Of a stretch of DNA of 64,000 nt, positions 8,452 to 16,116 are shown piece after piece. The notes beneath the pieces were generated by a model, which saw only the letters and a program-made list of their open reading frames with translations, was not told where the DNA came from and ran no database searches. Made by a program: the position numbers and the translations under genes. Numbering within the stretch: position 1 is the first letter of the stretch; the number at the start of each line of letters is the position of its first letter. This DNA comes from an uncultured Christensenellaceae bacterium. GTDB lineage: Bacteria > Bacillota > Clostridia > Christensenellales > Borkfalkiaceae. The DNA is taken from positions 109,255-173,254 of the forward strand of contig CAJUKK010000003.1 in the NCBI GenBank assembly GCA_910586985.1. The letters are read 5' to 3'.

Positions 8452-8857
8452 AATTAATTCTCCTTATTTAATTTATCGACAAAAAAATTATAATTCCAAT
8501 ATTTGATCGAGAGGGACTCATATTTCACGCGGCAATCAATTAAGATTCAATTTCTGATTTTTAACAGTGTCTTTATCGTAAGAAAAATAAAAAGCATATG
8601 ACAACACTATTCTTTGTCTATATGCTTAATAAATGAAATATTGCATCGGCGGACACCTCCGTCTTTTATTTTCAAATAATACCTAACTTCTAAAACTACT
8701 TCCTGCCTAATCTATTCTTTGATACTCTTATCTTATCATACATTTTTAGTCTTGTCAATACCATTTGTAAAAATTTTCCAAAACACTCTATGTTAAAATT
8801 TTAGCAAAAGAAGAAATTAGCGTAATTAAAGAAGACATTTGTTATGTTTAATGGCAG
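8452..8857. other. AT-rich promoter region of the cargo operon
   Basis: About 400 bp without a supported gene. It should hold the minus-strand promoter for the operon starting at 8451. Nothing else convincing was seen. Confidence 0.4.
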
Positions 8858-8925
8858 TTAGGCGTGAGCTTGTCTATGACGAGCGCGGCGGCGCTTCGCG
8901 CCGCCGCGGACAAGCTCACGCCTAA
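8858..8925. repeat. Perfect double inverted repeat (68 bp cruciform)
   Basis: A 17-bp outer arm TTAGGCGTGAGCTTGTC (8858-8874) is repeated inverted at 8909-8925. Inside it, CGCGGCGGCGC (8884-8894) and its complement (8898-8908) form an 11-bp stem on a TTC loop. The GGCGTGAGCTTG word recurs inverted near 12545. No T tract follows, so it is more likely a protein or strand-transfer site than a terminator. Confidence 0.8.
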
Positions 8926-8956
8926 AAAGAAAACAACTCAATTAAAAGAAAGAAAT

Positions 8957-9030
8957 GAACGCCGACGAGGACGGGCGGTCGCCGCTAATCCGCTTGGCGA
9001 TCCGCCCGTTCTCCTCGCGGCGGCCCGTTC
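8957..9030. repeat. GC-rich palindrome, copy 2 of the hairpin repeat
   Basis: The core 8972-9008 is the reverse complement of 5837-5873 with one mismatch. The outer arms (GAACG/CGTTC and CGAGGA/TCCTCG) are unrelated to those of copy 1 yet also pair, showing that structure rather than flank sequence is kept. It lies about 470 bp upstream of Rep2. Confidence 0.75.
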
Positions 9031-9171
9031 ATCTTCTTATGCTTTTATACGGTGAGTTGATTTTTCTTTTTATGGGGAAAAGCTGTCCGCAGTTTCCCTT
9101 TCCTTCCGCTTTTGTTCCTATGACTACCGAAAATATTCCCGTAAAGTTCCCCCGAAGTACACCTTTAACGT

Positions 9172-9200
9172 TTGACATTCCTGTTTTTTGTGTATATAAT
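9172..9200 (+). promoter_or_regulatory. Consensus sigma-A promoter upstream of Rep2
   Basis: TTGACA at 9172, 17-bp spacer, TATAAT at 9195. Transcription would begin near 9207, giving about 290 nt of leader before the Rep2 start. Confidence 0.88.
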
Positions 9201-9206
9201 AGGCAA

Positions 9207-9465
9207 GCACGGTAAAAGTGCGTAACAATTTCATAGCAGAACTGTGTCAATAGGAAATCTATTGTGCAGCTAAAACAGCAGACCGGTATTAGAGTAGAAG
9301 CAAAGTAGCGTATAGCGAAAAGCAGGTTCACCCCCAACACAGAAAAGGTGCAGCGTTGCGTTTTGATAAGAGAGAAGTGTAGTTAATCTACGCTCTTATT
9401 CGACGGGCGGTGTACAAAGTTTTATGAGATCAAGTTCTCGTAAGATTTTGTACACCGCCTTTTTT
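9207..9465 (+). ncRNA. Structured leader or small RNA ahead of Rep2
   Basis: The interval between the consensus promoter and a strong terminator-like hairpin contains no gene but several short hairpins (GCACGGTAAAAGTGC; TAAGAG/CTCTTA at about 9366-9398). It could be an independent small RNA or an attenuator leader controlling Rep2 by antitermination. No known RNA family was recognised. Confidence 0.45.
9406..9465 (+). terminator. Terminator or attenuator before Rep2
   Basis: GGCGGTGTACAAA (9406-9418) pairs perfectly with TTTGTACACCGCC (9447-9459), followed by TTTTTT. It is placed 31 bp before the Rep2 start and after the promoter at 9172, so Rep2 expression needs readthrough or a second promoter. 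Confidence 0.8.
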
Positions 9466-9496
9466 CGTGTAAATTTTTTCATCGGAGGAGAGAAAT

Positions 9497-10414
9497 TTGC
9501 AGGAAAACAAGACACCAAACACAGGCAGGAATCTGATCGGCGCGAAGGTCTATTTTGACGGAAGCCAATGGATCGCCATTCCACACACGGAACGACCGTA
9601 TCGGAAACGCGGAAAGGCAAGAGATAAACCGAATGAGAGCGAAGCGGTTGCCGAGTTCGAGCAAGCATTTAAGAAAGCCAAAGGCAAACGGCGAAAGCGG
9701 AAAGAAATGCTTGTCAAAGAGTTTGCACCGCTTTTTAAGAGCGAACAGCAGGCAAGCGAGTTTGTGGAAGAACAGTTCAACAGGTTGAGCCGCAACCGTT
9801 GGGAACGGTATAAGCGCATGATACGGCGGGCGTATCTGCAAGCGTGGGATTATTTTGTAACGTTTACTTTTGATTCAGAAAAACATACGGAAGAGAGTTT
9901 TAGAAAGCAACTTATGAATTGTCTGTATCACCTCTCTAACCGGAAAGGCTGGCGGTATATCGGTGTATGGGAACGAGGCGAGCTTGGAAAGCGGTTACAC
10001 TTCCATGCGCTCATGCACATACCGCAAGGGGCTATGGTGGGCGAATTGGAAGAGCACAACGATTACAGCACCAAACGGCACAAGTGGGAAAAGAGCGTGC
10101 AGAACAGCTTTTTTAACGAACGGTTCGGGCGTAGCGATTTTGACGCTATCGTTTGCAGTAGATCGGTATCGGACAGCGTGAACTATATGCTGAAATATCT
10201 ATCGAAAAGCGACGAGAAGGTTGTGTATTCACGGGGATTGAAAACGTATCTCGTGGCGGATATTTTGGACGAAGATATTCTCTGTCCGTATCACTTGGAC
10301 GGCGAGTACGAGAACAAGTATATTCTTTCCCCGAACTTTACTTGTATTACAGACGGCGAGATCTTGGGAACGGTTAGTCCCGAGGTTATCGCCCAAATGC
10401 CTAAATGTAACTGA
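9497..10414 (+). CDS. HUH endonuclease, rolling-circle replication initiator (Rep2)
   Basis: 305 residues, TTG start with GGAGGAG at 9484. Motif 1 WDYFVTFTF lies near residues 116-124; the HUH site RLHFHAL has H168 and H170; candidate nucleophiles Y230 and Y234 are in YMLKYLSKS. It is a close homologue of Rep1 but lacks much of that protein's N-terminal insert. It should nick a double-strand origin; palindromes upstream are candidate sites. The gene lies in the same module as the serine recombinase at 10813. Confidence 0.82.
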   Translation: MQENKTPNTGRNLIGAKVYFDGSQWIAIPHTERPYRKRGKARDKPNESEAVAEFEQAFKKAKGKRRKRKEMLVKEFAPLFKSEQQASEFVEEQFNRLSRNRWERYKRMIRRAYLQAWDYFVTFTFDSEKHTEESFRKQLMNCLYHLSNRKGWRYIGVWERGELGKRLHFHALMHIPQGAMVGELEEHNDYSTKRHKWEKSVQNSFFNERFGRSDFDAIVCSRSVSDSVNYMLKYLSKSDEKVVYSRGLKTYLVADILDEDILCPYHLDGEYENKYILSPNFTCITDGEILGTVSPEVIAQMPKCN

Positions 10415-10456
10415 CCAATTTTTGTCTTTCGTCTGCGGAGCTTAAACGAAAACGCA

Positions 10457-10505
10457 CTTTCCGTCAAGGGTAGTACAGAGCAACTTCGTTGCCCTTGACG
10501 GAAAG
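10457..10505. repeat. Perfect inverted repeat upstream of recombinase unit
   Basis: CTTTCCGTCAAGGG (10457-10470) and its complement (10492-10505), with an inner GCAA-CTTCG-TTGC hairpin. A comparable nested palindrome with a GCTTCGC loop sits before the other recombinase unit at 18253-18309. It may be a terminator of Rep2 or a recombinase or regulator site. Confidence 0.65.
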
Positions 10506-10601
10506 CAAGAAATTAGAGAATGAATATGCTTGCCTATGCGTTTCCGTTTTGTTTCGTCCTTGCCGAAAGACAAACAAAAAATTATTAAAGGAGTGTAAAC
10601 A

Positions 10602-10808
10602 TTGAAAACAACAAAACAACGTGAAACTTACGGCAGTATCGAGGAGTACGAGGAAAATTGCTATCTCTTTTCCCCGTCTATCAGCAAACGGAGAAGCGTC
10701 GGCGGGAAATCCTATTTTGTCCGCAGATATTTCCGTGGCGGACAGGATTTCGAGAAGACTATGGAACGGCTTGCAGTCAAACAGTCTTACATGAAGGACG
10801 CGGGGTGA
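10602..10808 (+). CDS. Small basic protein coupled to the serine recombinase
   Basis: 68 residues, TTG start with AAAGGAG at 10587. Basic and aromatic-rich; the segment SYFVRRYFRGGQDFEKTMERLAV has no recognised family. It ends 4 bp before the recombinase ATG at 10813 and a GCCGAAAG-type leader element precedes it. Short proteins in this position can act as directionality or accessory factors; here that is inference from position. Confidence 0.6.
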   Translation: MKTTKQRETYGSIEEYEENCYLFSPSISKRRSVGGKSYFVRRYFRGGQDFEKTMERLAVKQSYMKDAG

Positions 10809-10812
10809 GAAC

Positions 10813-12438
10813 ATGAAAACGAAAAACTATATTGCAGGATTGTATTTCAGACTTTCCCAAGAGGACGAACGCCAAGGCGAATCGCTGTCTATCGAGAACC
10901 AGCGACGTGTTTTGCGGAAGTATGCCGAGGACAACGGCTTTGAAATCCATGACGAATACATAGACGACGGCGTTTCGGGCACGACCTTCGATCGCCCCGA
11001 AGTACAGCGTTTATTGGACGACGCAAAGACGGGTGTAATCAATACCATTATCGTCAAAGATTTGTCCCGTTTCGGAAGAAACTATATCGAGGTCGGTCAG
11101 TACGTCGATTACGTGTTCCCCGCCTTCGGTATTCGCTTTATTGCTATTCAGGATAACGTGGATTCGGCAAACCGTGAAAGCAACGCTATGGAAATGATGC
11201 CGATCGTAAATCTCTTTAACGAGTGGCACGCAGCGAATACAAGCAAGAAGATTAGAGCGGTTAAAAGAGCCAACGCCGTCGAAGGGATATATACCGCAAA
11301 GAAAGCCATTTACGGTTATATTATGGGAACGGATAAAAAGAGAGCGCCTACTATCGACGAGGAAACCGCACTCGTAGTCAGACGGATATTCGAGCTGTAC
11401 GCTTCGGGAGTGAGTCCGAGAAAAATCGCAGAAATCTTTATCGAAGAAGGTATCCCGTCGCCCGCCGTGTATGCCTACGAGAAATACGGACAAAAGAGCA
11501 AGCCCAATGCCCTCAATATATGGCATACGAGCAGGATACGGGAAATGCTGAACAGCATCATCTATTTAGGACACATGCCGCAGCTTCGGTGGACGTCGCT
11601 ATCTTATAAAAATAAGAAGCGTTACAGAAAAGACGAGAGCGAATGGACAATCATTTACAACACGCACGAGCCCATTATTTCGCAGGAGCTCTGGGATAAG
11701 GTTCATGAACGCATGAAGTCCGTAGCAACGGGCAGAAGAACCAAGTCGGGGTATACGCATGCGCTGTCCGGATTCCTCGTTTGCGCCGATTGCGGGCAGA
11801 AATTAAAGATGGCTACGCACAGAACGAAAAAAGGCTCGCTCAGCTACAACTTTAACTGCGGGTATTATTCCCGTTACGGAAAAGCAATGTGTTCTTCGCA
11901 TTATATATCGGCAAAGGATTTGGAAGAAGTAATTCTCGGCGATATACGGACTATGGCGCAGAGGATCGTATTGGACGAGGAAGCCATACGCAAAGAGTTT
12001 ATGAGACACACTGCAGAGCTTACGGAAAACGCTGTTAAGACGGCGAAGAAGGCATTGCAGACGAAAAAGAAGCGTATTGAGGAACTTTCCCGTTTGATGC
12101 AGATTGCTTACGAGGACAGAATGAAGGGTAAAATGCCAGAAGATATCTGCGTGGAGTTTATACGGAAATATTCTGACGAGAAAAAGACGCTCGCAGAAGA
12201 AATAACGGCACTTGAAGCGCGGCTTACAGAAACGGAAAGCAAACAGCAGAACGCGGACGAATTTATACAGAGTATCAAGAAATATCTGAACGCGCCCGAG
12301 CTTACGAGAGAAATGTGCTATGAACTGATTGACCGCATTGTGATCGGAGGTGTTCCCAAAACACAGGGAGAAGATCGTATCATAGATATCGTCTATAAGG
12401 TAGATATTTCGTCCGTTATCCGTTACAAATTCAGATAA
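10813..12438 (+). CDS. Large serine recombinase, TnpX/TndX type
   Basis: 541 residues. The N-terminal resolvase domain has YFRLSQED with the nucleophilic Ser near residue 14, and the RxxxNRxR-like VKDLSRFGRN box. A recombinase domain (about 165-290) follows, then a zinc ribbon (CADCGQK near 317 with a second Cys pair) and a C-terminal coiled coil. Length and domain order match site-specific integrases/transposases of Tn4451/Tn5397-like elements, which excise and insert through a circular form without host factors. It is expected to mobilise this module. GGTGAG precedes the ATG. Confidence 0.92.
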   Translation: MKTKNYIAGLYFRLSQEDERQGESLSIENQRRVLRKYAEDNGFEIHDEYIDDGVSGTTFDRPEVQRLLDDAKTGVINTIIVKDLSRFGRNYIEVGQYVDYVFPAFGIRFIAIQDNVDSANRESNAMEMMPIVNLFNEWHAANTSKKIRAVKRANAVEGIYTAKKAIYGYIMGTDKKRAPTIDEETALVVRRIFELYASGVSPRKIAEIFIEEGIPSPAVYAYEKYGQKSKPNALNIWHTSRIREMLNSIIYLGHMPQLRWTSLSYKNKKRYRKDESEWTIIYNTHEPIISQELWDKVHERMKSVATGRRTKSGYTHALSGFLVCADCGQKLKMATHRTKKGSLSYNFNCGYYSRYGKAMCSSHYISAKDLEEVILGDIRTMAQRIVLDEEAIRKEFMRHTAELTENAVKTAKKALQTKKKRIEELSRLMQIAYEDRMKGKMPEDICVEFIRKYSDEKKTLAEEITALEARLTETESKQQNADEFIQSIKKYLNAPELTREMCYELIDRIVIGGVPKTQGEDRIIDIVYKVDISSVIRYKFR

Positions 12439-12448
12439 TTGCATTTCA

Positions 12449-12482
12449 GCGTATGAGTTTTAACCCGCTCATACGCTTTTTT
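12449..12482 (+). terminator. Intrinsic terminator of the recombinase gene
   Basis: GCGTATGAG pairs with CTCATACGC, followed by TTTTTT, 11 bp after the stop at 12438. Confidence 0.88.
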
Positions 12483-12812
12483 CATGCCTAATATCTTAAA
12501 TTATGAGTACCCATAAAACTGTGTCGTAACCAGCACACGCCGCAAGCTCACGCCCCCAACGCTATCTAAACGTTATCCCATTGCAAGCGAATATGTTTTT
12601 ATCGGCAAAAAAGCACGGTTTTTAGTGTTCTCAAAAGCAAAAAAATTTTATGTTTTCTTGGTGGCATAATAACGCTTTTAATGCGCCGTTAGACGGGTTT
12701 TGTCTCGGACGGGTATTCTTTCGATGATGAGCGTAGCGGCGTTTCTGCACCCGATTAACGCGGTGTAATAGTGGCGTAACCGTGAATATTCAAATGAAAT
12801 AATCAGCATTAA
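12483..12812. other. Non-coding interval with dispersed-repeat fragment
   Basis: No supported gene. Around 12528-12557 it carries ACCAGCACACGCCG and CAAGCTCACGCC, the inverted counterparts of words at 5921-5935 and 8861-8872. It therefore looks like a module boundary or a decayed copy of the palindromic repeat family. The rest is unremarkable. Confidence 0.5.
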
Positions 12813-12837
12813 AAATGGCACGCATTGCGTGCCATTT
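12813..12837 (-). terminator. Terminator of the minus-strand sigma-like gene
   Basis: Perfect 11-bp stem AAATGGCACGC with an ATT loop and A/T-rich flanks on both sides, so it may work in both directions. It lies 43 bp beyond the stop of the gene at 12881. Confidence 0.75.
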
Positions 12838-12880
12838 AAATTTTTGTTTATTTATATGTTTCCTGTAAAATTCGTCATAT

Positions 12881-13537
12881 TTATATCATATCATAAATTT
12901 CATGTGCATGGTTTCGCATGATTTTGATATACCGTTTCTTCATTACGAGCCTGAACCCTTGAATGCCTCCGGTGGTACAGTGCAGAATCGCGGCAAGCTG
13001 TGCGTAAGTATCGCCTCGCAATCTGCCATTTAAGACGATAAGATGTTTTTCACCTAAATTCATGAGCGATATGATTTTATCTACCCTGTCATAGCTCGCT
13101 TCTATCTCTTCGTCCGAATAATAGTTTTTCCGATCGTTCATGTAATGGAACATTCCCAGTGAAACATTGTTTGCATTAATGTAGTACCGTTTATATAGCT
13201 CCCGCTTGATCATGTAATAACATTCCGTTTTGACTGTTACCGATTTTCCTTTTTTGGACGTGTAGAGATAATCGTCTAAATATTTACCGTAATGCTCGCA
13301 TAAGAAAAGAGCTACGTCTTGAACGAGATCGTAATAATCGCTCATAACGTAACTCTCATCTTTCTTGTGCATCACGTCGATATAGACCTTTTCGTGCGCT
13401 GATATGGCATTCTCGCCTATGTAGCCAATCAAGCATTTCGTCTGCTTGATGGTTATCAGCTCTGCCATCGCCTGCACGTTTTCGGGAGAGATAATCTCTC
13501 TCAATACCTTGAATCCTTTTTCGCCGTCTCTTGCCAT
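12881..13537 (-). CDS. Sigma-70-like regulator, paralogue of the protein at 6256
   Basis: 218 residues. It shares with the protein at 6256 the blocks ISPENVQAMAELI, SDYYDLVQDVALFLCEHYGKYLDD and a C-terminal helix-turn-helix (YAQLAAILHCTTGGIQGFRLVMKKRY). The ribosome site on the minus strand is GGAGG about 8 nt upstream, preceded by a TGCC-GAAC-GGCA hairpin. The upstream region 13630-13655 is shared with the paralogue, so both are probably controlled alike. It is oriented against the recombinase unit. Confidence 0.72.
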   Translation of the reverse strand: MARDGEKGFKVLREIISPENVQAMAELITIKQTKCLIGYIGENAISAHEKVYIDVMHKKDESYVMSDYYDLVQDVALFLCEHYGKYLDDYLYTSKKGKSVTVKTECYYMIKRELYKRYYINANNVSLGMFHYMNDRKNYYSDEEIEASYDRVDKIISLMNLGEKHLIVLNGRLRGDTYAQLAAILHCTTGGIQGFRLVMKKRYIKIMRNHAHEIYDMI

Positions 13538-13730
13538 TTTCTTTTACCTCCGAGATTTTTGATTTGCCGTTCGGCAGGGGCAAAGATGCACGGGTTGAGA
13601 TGGCGGACTAATACAATACAAATCATTACGGAAGTCAACGACCAAGAAAAAAGATTGCATCAAAAAAAGCCGAACGGAGTAATTCTATTCGGCTTGATAT
13701 TTCTTTCAGTTTTAAGCAATCTTTTTTCCG
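13538..13730. other. Divergent regulatory region with large inverted repeat
   Basis: GAAAAAAGATTGC near 13650 is repeated inverted as GCAATCTTTTTTC near 13718-13730, with an inner AAGCCGAA/TTCGGCTT pair. It separates the minus-strand sigma-like gene from the defence gene and may serve as terminator or operator. No gene is supported here. Confidence 0.55.
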
Positions 13731-13759
13731 TTGACTTTCCGCGAAACCTGTGCTATACT
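13731..13759 (+). promoter_or_regulatory. Strong sigma-A promoter of the defence gene
   Basis: TTGACT, 17-bp spacer, TATACT. Predicted start near 13766, giving about 115 nt of leader before ATG 13882. Confidence 0.8.
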
Positions 13760-13881
13760 TGCCACAACGAAACGGCAAAAAATTCTCGGAGTGTCTTATT
13801 TAATATTATTGGCATCTGTTGCTCTGCCGAATATGTGGTCTGAACAAGAAATAATCAAAAATTTAAAAATGAGGCTTCAAA

Positions 13882-15621
13882 ATGGACATTAAACCTTATG
13901 ACAAAACTATTAGAGATTTATTAAACTCAAAGCGTCAATTTGTTATTCCGAGATTTCAACGAGAATATTCTTGGGATAAAAAGAATTATAAAGAATTCTT
14001 TGAAGATATGGTTGGTAATCTTTCTGAAAAAAACGGTAATATTGTTGCTAATCCTTATTTCTTAGGAACAATGCTTTTTATTGGGAATTTTACGGAAGGC
14101 ACAGAGGCAGAAATCCAAGTTGTAGACGGACAACAAAGGTTAACTACAATTACAATATTATTTTCTGCGATGTCAGATGTTTTAAAAGAATTAGGCGAAG
14201 ATACACTTTCTGACTTGTTGTTTAGATATATAATGACCAAAGATGACAACAATAAAGAAATTCGGATATTAAAAAGTAAAACACATTATCCATATTTTGC
14301 ATATTTTATTCAGGATAAAAATAAAGCTGTAAAACAGGAGCCTTCTAGCGAAGAAGAAATTTGCATTAAAGAAACTTATGATTATTTCATTTCTGTATTG
14401 ACGGAGAAAAAACTAAAATTATTATTACAAAAAACATTAGGAAAAGAGTTTGTAGATGGCTTGTCTATAATTGAAATAATTAAAGCGTTAAGAGATCAAA
14501 TACTTAATACTATATTTATTTCAATTTCAACAAGCAATGAAGATCAAGCTAATAGAATTTTTGAAATTTTAAATGCAAAAGGAAAAAAATTAGCCCATAT
14601 CGATTTGGTAAAGAATAGAATATTTGAAGTGTTATCAGAAACTGAGCCGGCAGATTTGGCTGAGGAACAATGGAAGAAACTCAAAGCCATTTTGTATTCC
14701 AGACGTGAATCGATAGGGCTAGCTACATTCTATCGCCACTATTGGATATCTAAATACAAAAAAAGTAGTGAGGGAAAATTGTATGATGATTTTCTTTCAA
14801 TGAAAATTTGTGCAACCAAAGAAAAATGTAAAAACTTTCTCGATGATATGATTATAAATGCCACATATTATAAGCAGATTACATGTCCCAATAGAGATGA
14901 TTACTCAAATAGAAAAGAATACTATTGGCTTGTTCAAAGTTTGAATGTTATTAACAATTATTTTGGAATAGTTCAAACAAGAATTGCACTTCTGGCTTTA
15001 TTTGATTTAAAAAATCGTGATTTAATCAGTGCGAATAAATTCAAGACTACAGTAAAATATCTAGAGGGATTTCATTTTGCTTATAGTGCCGTGCTGTCTG
15101 AAAGAGCAAACAAGTTTGAAAAAATTTATTCAAACTTTGCAATAGAGGTCAGAAAGTGCACGGATAAAGCATCCGTTGAAAGGATTATAAATACAAAACT
15201 AATCGAACCATTAAACAAAATTTATCCTTCTTGGGATGATTTTCGTACAAATTTTGTTGCATTAACTTATCAGAAAAAAACAGATTCCAAAAGTATTAAA
15301 ACTAAATATGCGATCAATATGCTTAATTGCTATTTTTCTAAAAATGAATTATTTGATGATGAAGGCAGTGTTGAGCACATTAATCCGGAAAATGATGATA
15401 CCATTTCAATAGGGAATCTAATATTATTAGAAGTAAGAATTAATAATGATGCAGGTGAAAGGGAGTATTGCGATAAAATTGATTTTTATAAGACATCAAA
15501 GTATGAATGGATTAAACAATTTATAGACGAATATCCTACCTTTTCAAAAGACAATATTAACGATAGGGCAATTAAAATTGCTGAAATATATTTTACTAAG
15601 ATTTTAGGGAAAAGCATTTAA
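13882..15621 (+). CDS. DUF262/DUF1524 protein, GmrSD-like type IV restriction candidate
   Basis: 579 residues. The DUF262 domain shows IPRFQREYSW near 22-31 and VVDGQQRLTT near 79-88, the nucleotide-binding signature of GmrS/ParB-like proteins. The C-terminal DUF1524 region has EHINPEN with H499 and SIGNLILL near 511, the degenerate HNH nuclease site. Fusions of this kind attack modified phage DNA (for example glucosylated cytosine); that specificity is family knowledge, not shown here. The gene is markedly more AT-rich than its neighbours, has its own promoter and GAGG ribosome site, and appears acquired by transfer. Confidence 0.85.
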   Translation: MDIKPYDKTIRDLLNSKRQFVIPRFQREYSWDKKNYKEFFEDMVGNLSEKNGNIVANPYFLGTMLFIGNFTEGTEAEIQVVDGQQRLTTITILFSAMSDVLKELGEDTLSDLLFRYIMTKDDNNKEIRILKSKTHYPYFAYFIQDKNKAVKQEPSSEEEICIKETYDYFISVLTEKKLKLLLQKTLGKEFVDGLSIIEIIKALRDQILNTIFISISTSNEDQANRIFEILNAKGKKLAHIDLVKNRIFEVLSETEPADLAEEQWKKLKAILYSRRESIGLATFYRHYWISKYKKSSEGKLYDDFLSMKICATKEKCKNFLDDMIINATYYKQITCPNRDDYSNRKEYYWLVQSLNVINNYFGIVQTRIALLALFDLKNRDLISANKFKTTVKYLEGFHFAYSAVLSERANKFEKIYSNFAIEVRKCTDKASVERIINTKLIEPLNKIYPSWDDFRTNFVALTYQKKTDSKSIKTKYAINMLNCYFSKNELFDDEGSVEHINPENDDTISIGNLILLEVRINNDAGEREYCDKIDFYKTSKYEWIKQFIDEYPTFSKDNINDRAIKIAEIYFTKILGKSI

Positions 15622-15809
15622 TATATGGCGGACGTATGATACTATTATGACTGTTAAACGAAAACGATTATTGAATGGAAACTTAGCTTTGCTTTCAGAG
15701 TTATTAAATATAACAAAATGAAACTGATACACAGAAAGCAGAAACGTCAAGATGATGTCTCGGCTTTGTTTTATCTTGATTATATTGCTTTGATTTTACA
15801 GTTATTTGA
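15622..15809. other. Junction between defence gene and decayed glycosidase
   Basis: About 190 bp with no gene. Faint GH36-like coding continues leftward from 15810 but is interrupted by a TGA at 15807, so this stretch probably contains the breakpoint where mobile DNA removed the 5' part of the glycosidase. Confidence 0.4.
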
Positions 15810-16103
15810 TTATGTCCATTTGAACGCTCAAACCCGTTGGAAAGTAATTATTTTTGTATGCTCGTTGTAAGCAAGGACAAGAGCGAAGCCTACGTTGTGG
15901 GAGAACGGGGTTTATGTATTCCCTTTTGGAGCGATAAATTTTATCCGCGTATTCGTTTACGGGGGCTTGATAATAACGCTTTCTATGAAATCGAAGAACT
16001 GAAAACGGTGTTAAGCGGCGGCGCTTTGATGGAGGCGGGAATTCCTCTGCCCAAGACGGGCGATTTCGGCAGTTGGGCATGGCATTTGAAAAAAGTAAGA
16101 TAA
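15810..16103 (+). pseudogene. Remnant of a GH36 alpha-galactosidase (C-terminal end only)
   Basis: The visible reading CPFE...VVSKDKSEAYV...RIRLRGLDNNAFYEI...LSGGALMEAGIPLP...DFGSWAWHL matches the C-terminal beta domain of GH36 alpha-galactosidases, about 90 of the usual 700 or so residues. There is no proper start and a stop lies at the left border. The end is 13 bp from the next glycosidase start, so the two were once one operon. The loss is best explained by the mobile insertions to the left. Confidence 0.75.
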
Positions 16104-16116
16104 GGAATTTTATAGC

